A stretch of DNA of 64,000 nucleotides from Rhyzopertha dominica (Eukaryota > Arthropoda > Insecta > Coleoptera > Bostrichidae), in contig QCXZ01000041.1 in assembly GCA_025024175.1 (NCBI GenBank), positions 4,025,786-4,089,785 of the forward strand, written 5' to 3'. This document shows, piece by piece, positions 37,111 through 48,063 of the stretch. Made by a program: the position numbers and the translations under genes. The notes beneath the pieces are model-generated. The model did no database searches. It saw only the letters and a list, made by a program, of their open reading frames with translations, and was not told the origin of the DNA. Positions within the stretch are counted from its first letter, which is position 1; each line of letters begins with the position of its first letter.

Positions 37111-37379
37111 TCAGTGTCTCCGGTGATGCACGGACAGTCGCTTTGCATTTTCACTTTAAAACAATTAAATTCCGGGTGTTATTTTTGATATCGCGATGTT
37201 ATTTTGCGAAGTGCGGATACTATGACGATTTCTTATTCCGACTGTGAACATTTGATGTGAAATAATTAACGTACTTTGGTGAAATAGTGCAAGAGTTGAT
37301 ATCTCGGAACGTTCCATTTGGCCGCGATTGAAGGTGTGGCCGGTAGACGAGGAAAACTCGGGAAAAACGTTCGTAAAAG
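37111..37379 (+). promoter_or_regulatory. Possible transcription start and 5' leader exon
   Basis: A GC-richer island in AT-rich DNA contains TCAGT (37111-37115), matching the arthropod initiator, and ends with AAAAG|GTAGGA, a good splice donor. Several ATGs occur but none opens a long frame, so it would be an untranslated first exon. No downstream plus-strand coding exon was recognised, so the gene it would serve is unknown. This is inference from composition and motifs only. Confidence 0.3.
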
Positions 37380-37827
37380 GTAGGAATTGCANTTAATAAC
37401 GNGGAATTTGATAGGGAATTGATGTGATTGTTTGAATAGAAGGCGTATATAAAAATATAAGTTATACGTGATCANATATGAATACTTACTTACAAATAGC
37501 TTTCATCAAATCAACCCCAACTACATTTTTAATTGGCAACCCCCTACTTGTTTTTAAGAATTATAGAAAATTCGTGGAAAAGTTAACCTNAATTCAGCTT
37601 GATAGCGACTATCTACAAATTCAAGACAGTTTTCGAGAGAAAAGTTGCATTTTTTAATATGAAATTATTCCCGTGATTTGATTTTACACTTTATTGTTTC
37701 CATTAATACTCAAATGCACAATATCTTCGAACTGTTTGTTATCGGTTTTCTTTAACACCTGTATCTTTTAAGTAAATTTATTGTATATACATATCGTATT
37801 ACGATTAATAACCTTGACCTAACAAAA

Positions 37828-38170
37828 AGGGTGATTAATCAAGGCTGGACAGCCGCTATATTTTGGAAATTTATCGTACTAGAATCTTGCGGTAATTTTT
37901 TTAAACAAATATGGCCACACAGAAACAATTAAAAAAGTACCTATGTAACTTTGTGGCTAGTTTCGCATTTAATATGACATACCAAAAGATCGTTTCTTTC
38001 TCCAAAAAGTTGCAATATAATGTTGGTTTCAAATAAGCTCATTATAATCTATATTGACATTTTAATAGATTTTAGTTGCTATGACATTTCTTTAAACATA
38101 AATTACCGCATGAATCTAGCACATTAGTTTCTCAAACACAGCCGCCATCCAGCCTTAACTGATCTACCCT
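37828..38170. mobile_element. MITE with ~40-bp terminal inverted repeats
   Basis: The left end AGGGTGATTAATCAAGGCTG and the right end (other strand) AGGGTAGATCAGTTAAGGCT are imperfect inverted repeats. The similarity continues as GGACAGCCGCT and GGATGGCGGCT. It is about 343 bp, has no coding content, and ends 3 bp before mariner copy 2. Confidence 0.6.
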
Positions 38171-38173
38171 ATA

Positions 38174-40414
38174 CAGGGTGATTTTTTTAAAACTTCACAC
38201 CTTAAATAACTTTAAATATAGCAAATATTTAAAAATTTGCAAAAACATGTAAACTTTTGTTTGCAGGGGGACAACTTTTGAGATTAGTTTTTAATGGATA
38301 GCGCTTACTTTCTAAGCAGGGTAGACACCCCTTTAAAAATTTTAAATGGAACTATCCATCTTGTGATACATCATTTGAAAGCTTATTTCACAAAGAGTCT
38401 GGCCATGTGATTAGTTTTACCACGTTTAACTTATTGACGGGGTAATAGATTAATAGTGCCTACGAAACAGGTTGCTTATTAAATTGAATATTTTGGACTC
38501 TTTTCAACAAAATGTATTTTATTTTAGAGCGGAAATAAAATTTGTCCTTACGAGAACCCAAAATTTAAACAAACAACTTGTAAAAAATATGACACTTAAA
38601 AAAACTCCCAGAATACTGAATATTTTCTTTTAACATTATTATTAACATTAAAGTATTTATCATGTAATTTTTTAGAAAGTCCATGTCCACGAAAAAGAAA
38701 TATTATTTATTTGTAACTCCAAAAACAGTGTGAACAAAACCATAGAAATTCAAACCTTACAATAGATTCTCAAAATATGCACCACCTCTTTCCATACAAT
38801 AATACAGACGGTTCTCGAACTCCTGCTGCACTTTTCGGAAAGTTTCAGGTGGAATCCTCCTACACTCGTTAATAATTGTAAACCACAGATTTTAAATGAC
38901 CCCATAGAAAGAAATCTAAAGCAGTCAAATCAGGTGATCGTGGCGGCCATTCAATTGTTCCACGCCTACCAATCCAGTGAAGAGGAAATCTATGATTTAA
39001 CCAATTTCGCACATTAATGACGTAATGCGGTGGGGCTCCATCATGTTGGTAAAACAATTCGTATTCATCCAACATTGGATTTCCTTCAGGGTCACGTTGG
39101 TTTTTTAATTCATCTGTGATTAAAGGATCAATAACGTTATCAAGTAATTCTAAATACATTCCCCCATTTAGCGTCCCATCAATGAAAATTGGACCTACAA
39201 TTGCGTTGCCAAGTANTNCAGCCCAGACGTTCAGCTTCTGNGGAACTTGTGTATGACCTTCTCGAAAAATATAAGGATTTTCGTCACTCCAGTACCTGAC
39301 GTTATGTTTATTTACAGAGCCGTTCAAAAAAAATGTGCATTCATCACTGAAGCAGATATTTTTTATTAGATTTGGATTTACTATAATCTTTTCTGTCATA
39401 ATTTCGCAAAATTGCAGTCTTCTATCGAAGTCATCTTCGCCGAGTTCCTGGAGAGTTTTCATCTTATAGGGATGGAATTTGTGCAGTTTTGTAACTTTCC
39501 TTACAGATGAATAAGATAGTCCAGTGGCTGTAGAAATGTTACGCAAAGAGCTAGTTGGATCAATTGCAAAATAACCAAGTACTGCAAGTTGGGCCATTTC
39601 ATCAACGACTCTATTCCCTGCCCTTTTTTGTTTACTATAGATCCAGTGTCTTGAAATTTCTGCACGAGATCGAGAATGTACCTAGCGTCAACATTTTTAT
39701 CGGGGTGCCGTTCGTTAAACACCCTTGCTGACGCACGAGCACAGCTATGCTCAGCACCGTAAATAAAAATTATTTCTACCCTTTCGGCAGTTGAATAAAC
39801 CATTATCACTTTGGACTCTCACTTTAAAATTTCACGCGATCTTTAAAAAGGAATGTGAACAAAAAGATGGTCGTGCCAAAGAAGTAGCCAAAAAGTTGAA
39901 ACAAAAAATTGGAAACACAAAGTAGATAATTATTTAGCCAATTCAGTATAAACTGTCGAGTTGCAATATCAAGTAATGTCGAAAGAAAATTTTAAGTATT
40001 TTTGGCATTTTGTTTAGGTGTAACAATTATTTTTTAACAAGTTTTTTTAGGCTTAAGTAAGGACAATTTTTATTGTAACTGCAAGACAATAAATTTTGTT
40101 AAAAAAGTCCAAAATATTCCATTTTATAAGCCACTTGCTACAATGCACTTTTTGACCCACTACCCCGTCGATGGGTAAAAAAGAGTAAAACTAATTACAT
40201 GGCAAGACTCCTTCTGTAATAAGCTTTTAAATGATGTATCGTAAGATGGGTTTTTGAAGGGATATCTACCTCGCTAAGAGGGTAAGCGCTATCCATTAAA
40301 AACTTATCTCAAAAGTTGTCCCCCTGCAAACAAAAGTTTACCTGTTTTTGCAAAATTAAATTTTTCCTCTATTTAAAGTTATTTAAGGTGTGACGTTTTC
40401 AAAAAATCACCCGG
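38174..40414 (-). mobile_element. Mariner (DD41D) copy 2
   Basis: A 2241-bp element between TA duplications (38172-38173 and 40415-40416). Tips are CAGGGTGATTTTTTT on the left and CACCCGG on the right. It has long inverted repeats, as in the other two copies. The transposase is on the minus strand. Six N bases lie in this region of the consensus. Confidence 0.92.
38757..39803 (-). pseudogene. Mariner transposase, copy 2, frameshift plus 38-bp deletion
   Basis: It starts at ATG 39803 (MVYSTAERV...). Loss of one A in the A-run near 39635, relative to copies 1 and 3, shifts the frame after the first HTH. From there a long frame (39597-38869) keeps HTH 2, CFSDECTFFLNGSVNKHNV, FYQHDGAPPHY and RSPDLTALDFFLWGHLK. 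Near 38875 a 38-bp deletion relative to copy 1 removes the start of the C-terminal helix and shifts the frame again. This copy best preserves the catalytic core: D, D and D all present, 41 residues between the last two. Confidence 0.9.
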
Positions 40415-40553
40415 TATATTGAATTTCTCCTTTCACTGTATTTGTGAAAAGAAACGTCCTGAGAACTTTATTATTTTTATCATACGTAAGGATGCTAAAC
40501 CGCGATATAAACTCAATACGCAATAGAAAATTAGGTAGTCTTAAGAAGGGCTT

Positions 40554-40666
40554 TCAAACTCCTGCAATATAAGATGTTGCTGTACTCTTCTTTCCCATGA
40601 TAGCTGCCAGGTGTAAAGGGCTGTTCTCGACTCGAATTTGTGTACCACAGGAATCAATGAGCATGA
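40554..40666 (-). pseudogene. Ankyrin-repeat-like fragment
   Basis: After a possible CCAG acceptor the minus-strand frame reads MLIDSCGTQIRVENSPLHL then AAIMGKKSTATSYIAG. S-P-L-H-L-A-A-I-M-G is close to the T-P-L-H-L-A-A-x-x-G core of an ankyrin repeat. Only about one repeat is present before a stop, with no neighbouring ankyrin units. It could be a captured gene scrap, an exon of an unseen gene, or chance. Confidence 0.35.
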
Positions 40667-41889
40667 CTGGTTTTCATTGAAACACTACCACCATCACGCC
40701 ATCAAAATTGATATCGCGCCAGATGTGCCTGCTTTCCGTGTAGCTACATCTACATAATGCAAGAGTTACCTGCTGGCAGCAATTGCGGTGCACCGCGACC
40801 CCATAATTTCTCGGGACCGTGAGAGGTGGCCAACGTAAGTTTCTGACTCATTAAGTTCATTAGGGTCAAACAAACACGCCATGTTATTTTTAGGGTTTAC
40901 TTTCCGGCATCTAGGATTAGCTCGGTCCTCCGGTCTAACTGGCTTTATGGTTTGCGTGCAATTAGGCGAGGTAGCGGCATTTTAATGTTTTATTAAATAC
41001 GTATTTCAAAAGAGAAACTTGGGATAATGTGCAAATTCCATACATGAAGCACAACTAAAACTGAGTATCGAGTTGTTATCAAATTTTTTGTTGTTGGAGT
41101 ACTTTTTCCCGTCAAACTGTCAAAGTTCAGCTGGATGGCGGTAACTTCGAGTAGGACTAGAGCCTGTTATGCCTAGAATAAATACCTTCCAGTCGTCCAT
41201 TCGCTCCAAAAGTCTGTTTATTATAGGAGTATGTTTTTGTTATCGCTCGGCTTATATAGAAACAGTGAGCGACAGCAGGGTATGTAACTTTCAATGTTCG
41301 TTAGAGCGTTTGAGCTATGTTCGGAATAAATATTTTCACGTTTATTTTGAATATTTATTCACATTTTCAAAAACCACCACCGTCTGTTCCGATTTTGATG
41401 ATAAAATCGTCAGTAGATTCTTTTTCATACAATTAAGTACTATACACGTATACTGCCTTGCTTTCATTTTTTGTAAGTTTCAGTGAAATTTATTTCACTT
41501 CATTAACTTAGCAGATGCCACTTATCTGACCAATTCAACTTTACCAATGATTAGAAAGATCATTAACTGTTTTTAATTAGTTTTAATGCAGCCTCTGCTC
41601 CACGAGAGAAGTGGCAGTTGGATCGCTGCACAAATAATGGAATTGCAACATCAGCTCGTAGCAACGAGAAATAGCCCTCTACATCAGTAATTCGAGCAGG
41701 ATGGATGTCTTACTTACTTGAGCTGCGATTTGGGTCAGCATTCTTTTCTATTTAGCCGAATGATTGATAGGTATCCGACTCCAATAAAAACAAAATGGAA
41801 AACCGAATCTAGTTCAACTCTTTTCTGTGACGCTTATTCCCATTATGAGACTAATTGGAAGTGAAGCAATATTTTATGGCGTTGATTAG

Positions 41890-42330
41890 TAAGTGGGTAT
41901 TGGTCTTAGCACCACTTTACGTACACCACTTATGGAAGTATCAGATGCGTCAATTGTAAGATTAATTTTCTCATTAGGAAAGTCAAAGTACTGGCAAAGT
42001 GATTTTTACATTTATCAAATGCTGTTTTGGCTTGATCATTCCAACTAATCTTAACGTTGTTTCTAGTGCACCTCGATGTGTAGATTTGTGTAACTCCAAA
42101 TACGCATTTCTTTGTGTTGATAATTATTCCATTTTAGTTTAGTCTTTGTAAAACTGTAGCAATGTGGGTGAAGTGATCTTTTTCGGTATTTGAAAATATC
42201 AAAATGTTATCGATATCACAATATACAATTCCAAATCTTGGTTCATCAGGAATAATTGTGCTACATTTTTAAATCCAAACAAACCAAAAAACGTAGTTAT
42301 GGCAGTCTTGTAAATCAGTTTTATTTTTAG
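41890..42330 (-). pseudogene. Ty3/gypsy-type pol relic (RT end, RNase H start)
   Basis: Minus-strand frames give RFGIVYCDIDNILIFSNTE (the Y-x-D-D-x-L-x-F-S active site, with the second Asp changed to Asn... C-D-I-D-N) followed by INTKKCVFGVTQI. Then come WNDQAKTAFDKCKNHFAS and INLTIDASDTSISG, the start of RNase H. The order is that of Ty3/gypsy pol, with an internal deletion between RT and the T-x-x-A-F-x-x-x-K block. No LTR, gag, integrase or envelope was recognised. It is clearly dead. Confidence 0.75.
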
Positions 42331-42661
42331 CTTAACCCCGCTTGCTATGTTTTGACCGCTAGGGGAATACAAAAATAACGTTGAATATAGCAGTATGTTT
42401 ATTAGAGCTTCCTTCCGAAGAGGGAAAACTTACTCAGGAAATATATCGGTGAGTAAACAGGAATCGTAAATTTAACACTTTGCGACAACCGAGTAGGTAG
42501 TTTATAAAAAGATCCATAAATTGGGTATTTGCCATATATTTATATTTGATTAAATTGCATATTAATAGGTAGCATCTAATCCACAAAACAGCTGTGACAG
42601 CTTATAAATTCGAAAAAATGGATCGTAAGGTGTATTTTTAATATTAAAAATGTGAATATTT

Positions 42662-43678
42662 AAAGGGACCGCCAAAACGCGAACATATTGGCCGTGACGT
42701 CAGGTGTCTTGTAAATGGCCGCTTGTTTACATCTGAGGTCAGCGCGTCACGCGTCAGCCTCAGCCCGTCAATTTATCAGTTTGTTGTTTGCATTCATTTT
42801 GTGACAAGCGAATTAAAATACGCCAAGAGAAAGTGAAATACTTATGAGTTATGACTTCTAAAGGCATGTTCATTGTTATGGAATTTGTGTACAGCGACGA
42901 GCGGTTCAACGCGGTGGAGATGAGGAACGTAAAAGCAACAGCATAAGTGAACTTTTTATCAAATTAACGTAGCATTGATAATTTGATCACAGTGGGTTGT
43001 TGGACACATACTATTTGTAAACATAAAAATGTAAGAATCAAAAATGTACCCTAAACTTGGCATTTATTTTAGAGGTCAGAATAAAAATAAATTGCCATTT
43101 ATTTTCGGGGCTGTTGCGGGTCGTTTCCGGTCTGGCTAACAGTCGAATATATGGGAAAGAAACGTCTTTCTTTATTATAACATTTCCCTCTATCAACTTA
43201 GAACGCATATAATTTTCCATATCCTCTTTAAGCTATAACAAAATGGAAACTGAATGGTAAACACATATAACCCCAAAAATAATAATAAAACTTACATTAA
43301 GAATTAAGATGATCTTCACAACAGAAAAACAAACTTTGCGATTTCGGCATATCACGTCTAGGTGCCTTAAATAACTTCTTCATACGTTGATAATCTCGAG
43401 GAACGGTTACAAAAATTTCGTTAGCTGTGCTGACTGAAGTACTTTTATAACCATGTACAAAACAATGTTTTCCATACATAATAGATGCTTGTAAAACTAC
43501 ACAAATCACTTTTTGGTGCGACCTCTTACACCGTCCTTCCAATAAACACCACACAAAAGCTTTTCCAATACAAGACTGATACTACACCATTAAACAGCGC
43601 GCTCCTCGGTAATGTTTACATGACACTTGACGTCACGAATTGAATAACCTTTGATAGAAGGTTTTGGCGGTGACTCCT
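42662..43678 (-). mobile_element. THAP-domain DNA element, ~1 kb, deleted
   Basis: The ends are inverted: left GGGACCGCCAAAAC; right, on the other strand, AGTCACCGCCAAAAC. Further in, GTGACGTCAGGTGTC and GTGACGTCAAGTGTC are also inverted partners. A minus-strand THAP protein lies between. The size suggests an internal deletion derivative of a larger P-like element. An 8-bp target duplication was not identified. Confidence 0.6.
43040..43479 (-). pseudogene. THAP-domain transposase N-terminus, broken
   Basis: It starts at ATG 43479: MYGKHCFVHGYKSTSVS, where the second zinc-binding Cys (expected in G-C-K-S-T) is Tyr. FVTVPRDYQRMKKLF and SLFFCCEDHLN follow, the latter supplying the C-x-x-H pair. 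A stop follows, then a likely short intron ending GTTATAG, then LKEDMENYMRSKLIEGNVI and IKKDV, the usual continuation in P-like THAP proteins. No RNase H-like transposase core is present. Confidence 0.65.
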
Positions 43679-44459
43679 AAGATTCGAATTTCAGACCTGA
43701 AATTCTCTACCTACATATTTTTTTGTTTTTTTAACATGGTGTACGACATATATGCACCTCAAGATTCATTTTACGTAATTTAAAAAAAAGTGATAATACC
43801 TAATTGGAAAATAAAGCATGTCTGTCTGCGCAATTACTATGTAGGTGGCTTCTAGGATCCAATTCCCATTCAGCAAATGCGTACTAAAACAAATCAACAT
43901 CGATTCTGAAATAACGAACGGAAGCCATCGCGACGAATAATAAAATTGCATTACGGATATTTCCGCTTGCGTTTGCATTGTATAAGTAAGCTTTTAAGCG
44001 ATTATCTACGCCGAAAGTTGCCTACTTCAAGTTTTCTGCGCGGCCAGGGCGCAAAGAAAATTCGACGGATGCCTATATGCATAATTTATCGTCGCGATAA
44101 TATAAAAGTTTGCTTTCAAGGAGGGGGTGCCCACAGCAGCTGTAGTATTCGCTTCAAGAGCCTTTCCTTTAATACACTTGCCAAGGTGTGAAGGAAGGAT
44201 CCGACTAATGTTGTGGAATTTACAAGGCGGGTAAAATTTCTGGAATAATGGTGTGCGATTTCTGAAATTGGAGTTTCGCGCCCCTGTAATGGATATATCA
44301 GATGCCTAAATTTTATAATTTATGTTTAGTAGCACAGTGTTTCTATTCTGTTTTTTTCTTCTCATTTTGCTCTTATTAACATGACATTTAGTTTGATGAT
44401 CGAGTATTTCTGAATCCGAATTAGCATCCTATAGACTTGTTCTTTTCCGACACCACATA

Positions 44460-46020
44460 CGATTCCATCTTCTGGTAAGTTGGCAACTATTATCTGTCTG
44501 TGTGTGTTGGTTTTCTGTAAACCTTGTGTCCTAACTGTCCAGTGTTTCTTCTGTAAATTTTGACATCCAAGAAAGGTAAACTACCGTTGCTTTCTAATTC
44601 CATAGTAAATTTTATGTCGGGATTTTGACTGTTCAAATGATTTAGAAACCTCCCGAACTCTTCTATACCGTGGGGCCAAATAACAAAAGTGCCATCTACG
44701 TACTAAGATTTTGGCTTAAACTGAAAACTGTTTATCGCTACCTGTTCAAAATTTTCCATAAACAAATTGGCTACTACAGGACTTAGAGGTGAACCCATTG
44801 CACAACCTGATTTTTGTTAATTATCGTTCCATAAGAAATAAGTAGATTTTAAATAATGTTCAGATAATCTGGCTATCGTGTCACCTAGGGGATCGCTATT
44901 AAGCTTGGATTTGATGATATCTATCGTTTCAGGAATGGGTACTTTCGTAAATAAAGAAACCATGTCAAAACTAACCAACATATCACCTTCTGAAATGCTT
45001 AAACCTTTTATAATATCAATAAAGTCTGAAGAATTTTTGATGAAACTACTGGTATTTTCTATATACATAAGATTTTAAATAGTTGGCACAAAATTTTGCC
45101 AATCTGTAACAAGGACTGCCAATCGTATTGACTTTGGGTCTTAACGGGACATTGGTTCTGTGGATTTTGGGCAAACGATACAATTTAGATACCTTAAAAT
45201 CGGAAACAGTTAAAAGAGACTTCTCTTCATTCGAAAGATTTGAACTTTTGATAAGATCATTGGTAATTTTGGAAATTTTTGAGGTAGGATCTCGGGATAA
45301 TCTTTGATATGTTTCCTCATCTAACAACTCTCTAACTCTATTCTCGTAATCTGTTCTATCTAAAATTACTGTGGCTGAACCTTTATCTGCTCTGGTAACT
45401 ATAGTGGATTTATCTGTATTCAAGTCCTTAAGAGCATTCATTTCCTCAGATGTCACATTAGGTTTGGGCCTACGTGCATTTCTAATAGCGTGGCATATAT
45501 CCATCCTAATCTTCTCCGCTTGATCTTTCGGAAGCAGTCTTACACAAAATTGCACAGATGACATTATCTCCACTTTTGGAATGGTCCGTGGCGTTACAGC
45601 AAAGTTCATCCCCTTTGCTAAAATATTTACAGGAGCATCTGAGACAGGTTTATCACAGTGTTGTTGATGTTTGTTTTAACCAGATTATATGATTTGAATT
45701 TATTGTGTTTAATGGTATTGAATTTCTCAAATTTAAGTATGTTTTGTTCTTTGACCTTGTTAAACTGTTGTTTGTATACTTTTTGTGTAAACTTTATTAT
45801 GTCTTCAAAATCTTGATAAAAAAGATTGTGGGATAGAATTTACAATGTTGTGTTTATGTCTTCATCTAAGAAACCAAGTTGTCTACGTGTGTCGTGTGTG
45901 CGTTCCCTAGTTAAAGCAAATTTTGTTTGTAGCATAATTTTATTTGACTTGTGTGTGTTAATGTGTGTTTTAATATTAAGAAAATTTGGTACAACCTTTT
46001 TATCTCTGCAGCGTTTCAAA
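44460..46020 (-). pseudogene. Penelope-like element, long RT relic
   Basis: This is the most complete PLE in the window. N-terminal part (45660-46020, several frames): EDIIKFTQKVYKQQFNKVK. Then MNFAVTPRTIPKVEIMSS, VTRADKGSATVILDRTDYE, VSKLYRLPKIHRTNVPLRP and NTIGSPCYRLAKF. A second block has MLVSFDMVSLFTKVPIPET with the first catalytic Asp. Next are SGCAMGSPLSPVVANLFM-like sequence near 44800 and the active-site box, which reads YVDG instead of YVDD (44691-44702). KFTMELESNGSLPFLDVKI and a K-P-T-H-T-D block follow. The GIY-YIG domain is absent, and stops and frameshifts are present, so it is inactive. Confidence 0.85.
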
Positions 46021-46773
46021 AACTAATCGGTTGACGAAGCTCGCTTTCTTCAATGAAGTCCTTTCTAGTCTTCTACATACTCCTAGTTGAAATAGACGGA
46101 TTCTGAATTACGAAAGCAAGTACATTTATCTCTTCATCAAATTGACTTTCTGTTTGTAAATGCTCCACGCAGAGCTTCAAAAATTTGGCAACGAGGGCTG
46201 ACTACGATCAAAATAGCGCTCAAGATATCGTTCTGCGGCTTCAACAGTGATATCAAGCTTTTCCGTATTTGAAAAAAAAAAATTAAAATTTTGATACCTT
46301 TTCTGTACTCTCATCTAGATTTCGGCCGAAAGGTCAGTTATGGATTAAATTTTGTATTGCTAACTATTACATATGTTTATATGTCATATGGGATTAGTAT
46401 TCCCAGGTAGTTTGTAACTAGTGTTTTCAGTTGAAAATGACGTCATTCGTTTTAAACCGAAAGGGGTAGGTGGCTTTCAAGGAGATTCTGATGTCAACGC
46501 GGGCGTCAGTTTGGATAGACGCCATAAGTGGTTTACAGAGATAAATTTCCATAGTAGACAGCTATTTTAGCCTAAATAGAATGCCTTAGATTCGTGCTGA
46601 CAGCGGTTGTATCCGTCCAGACATCGATGTGGATCCCTCTCGCTCTCTCATGCTCACATTCATGTATAATAGGGTGCCGGATATCCAAACAGCTATAAAA
46701 TACGTCAAACCTTCAGACAGCGAGCTTATACGACGGAGTTTCGAAGACCAGGTAGCATGTCTCGATAGGTATA

Positions 46774-47510
46774 CAGGGTCCGTCACTTAAAACTCCCCAG
46801 ACTCGTTTTTTCGCTATTTTTTTAGGTACAACCTTAAGTTGTATATGAAATTGTAGGTCTTTTTAAACTCCTTAAAAATAGAATATTGGGTGTCAAAAAA
46901 TTTTGTTTGTTAATTATCATATTTTGCAAATAAAGTTAATTTTCGTAAATATTTTTTAACCTTACCCCGTATAATAAATATTGCTTCATAGTTGGATGCC
47001 GCCTTTTATTTTCTTCAATTTGTGTCATTACCATGTATGTGTAATTTTTACTCCTCCTTTGTGAAAAAACAAGAAAAACTAGTCGCCGTAATATTCTGTT
47101 AATAGGGTTGTTCAGGATATTTTAAGTGTTATTTTAGTAGCTTATTACGGTACAAATTATGCCTACATACCCATCGCTGCACACAAAACCCCAAAATTTG
47201 GAGTAACTTTTTAATAATTAAAGTACAAAGTTCGTTCTACAAAGAGGGAGGCTAGAAAACGAAACTCTGCGATGTGGCTAGTTTGGTTTTCTACATCAAG
47301 CAATATTTATTATGCGGGGTAAGGTTAAAAAATATTTACAATAATTAACTTTATTTGCAATATATGATAATCTGCAAAAAAAATTTTGGACACCTAATAT
47401 TCTATTTTTAAAGGTTTAAAAAGACCTACAATTTGACAAATACCTTATGGTTGTACCCAAAAAAAAATAAAGAAAATACGAGCCTGGGGAGTTTTAGGTG
47501 GCGGACCCTG
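46774..47510. mobile_element. 737-bp MITE with ~210-bp inverted repeats and TA duplication
   Basis: It begins CAGGGTCCGTCACTTAAAAC and ends GTTTTAGGTGGCGGACCCTG, flanked by TA (46772-46773 and 47511-47512). The arms remain similar for about 210 bp, including ACCTTACCCCG on one side and CGGGGTAAGGT on the other. The middle has no coding content. Tip and TA fit a non-autonomous Tc1/mariner derivative. Confidence 0.85.
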
Positions 47511-47706
47511 TATGTAAAGCGTGTTTTTCTGTATAAAGTATTTACAATTAATTTTGATCTACAAACCACAAAATCATTTTCCTAGTTTAAATATTATACG
47601 TTTTGAGGAAACAATTTGTTGATAAAAACGTACCAAGGAAATTCGCTAAAAATATTTTGAACATTTTTCCTCCAGGTGGCGTATTAAACATCACGTTACT
47701 ACAGTC

Positions 47707-47939
47707 ACTAAATGGAATACAGTACCGCAACGTCCGGCATATTGGGAGTAAAAGTTTTGGCGAGAACATTCAAATATTGCGATGTGAATTTTCCTTAAAT
47801 TGAAATTAGAATAAGACCAAGATCAATAATGAAAACCTATTATTGATCAAAGTAGAGAAAAACAAACGAAATTTGAATGTTCTCGCCAAAACTTTTATTC
47901 CCAATATGACGGAGTTTGCGGTACATTATTTCATTTAGT
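47707..47939. repeat. Inverted repeat with ~69-bp arms
   Basis: Arms 47707-47774 and 47871-47939 share GGCGAGAACATTCAAAT and ATTTGAATGTTCTCGCC with few mismatches. A smaller hairpin (GATCAATAAT, 8-nt loop, ATTATTGATC) sits in the centre at 47821-47848. This could be a foldback element. A nearby end TTAATCACCCT (about 48053-48063) matches the AGGGTGATTAA tip of the MITE at 37828. Confidence 0.7.
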
Positions 47940-48063
47940 AACTGTACACGTTACAAATAAACGCAAATGAATCCAAAATTAGCTTATAAAATGTAGGGGG
48001 AAATCTCCGTTTTCTTTGGGTTTTGAAGATAGAGCCGGAGCGTACCCTTAGTTAATCACCCTA

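Noticed and set aside
41169..41486. 105-codon frame of mixed composition
   Set aside because: Longest frame in its neighbourhood, but no motif, no domain and no relation to the adjacent gypsy relic.
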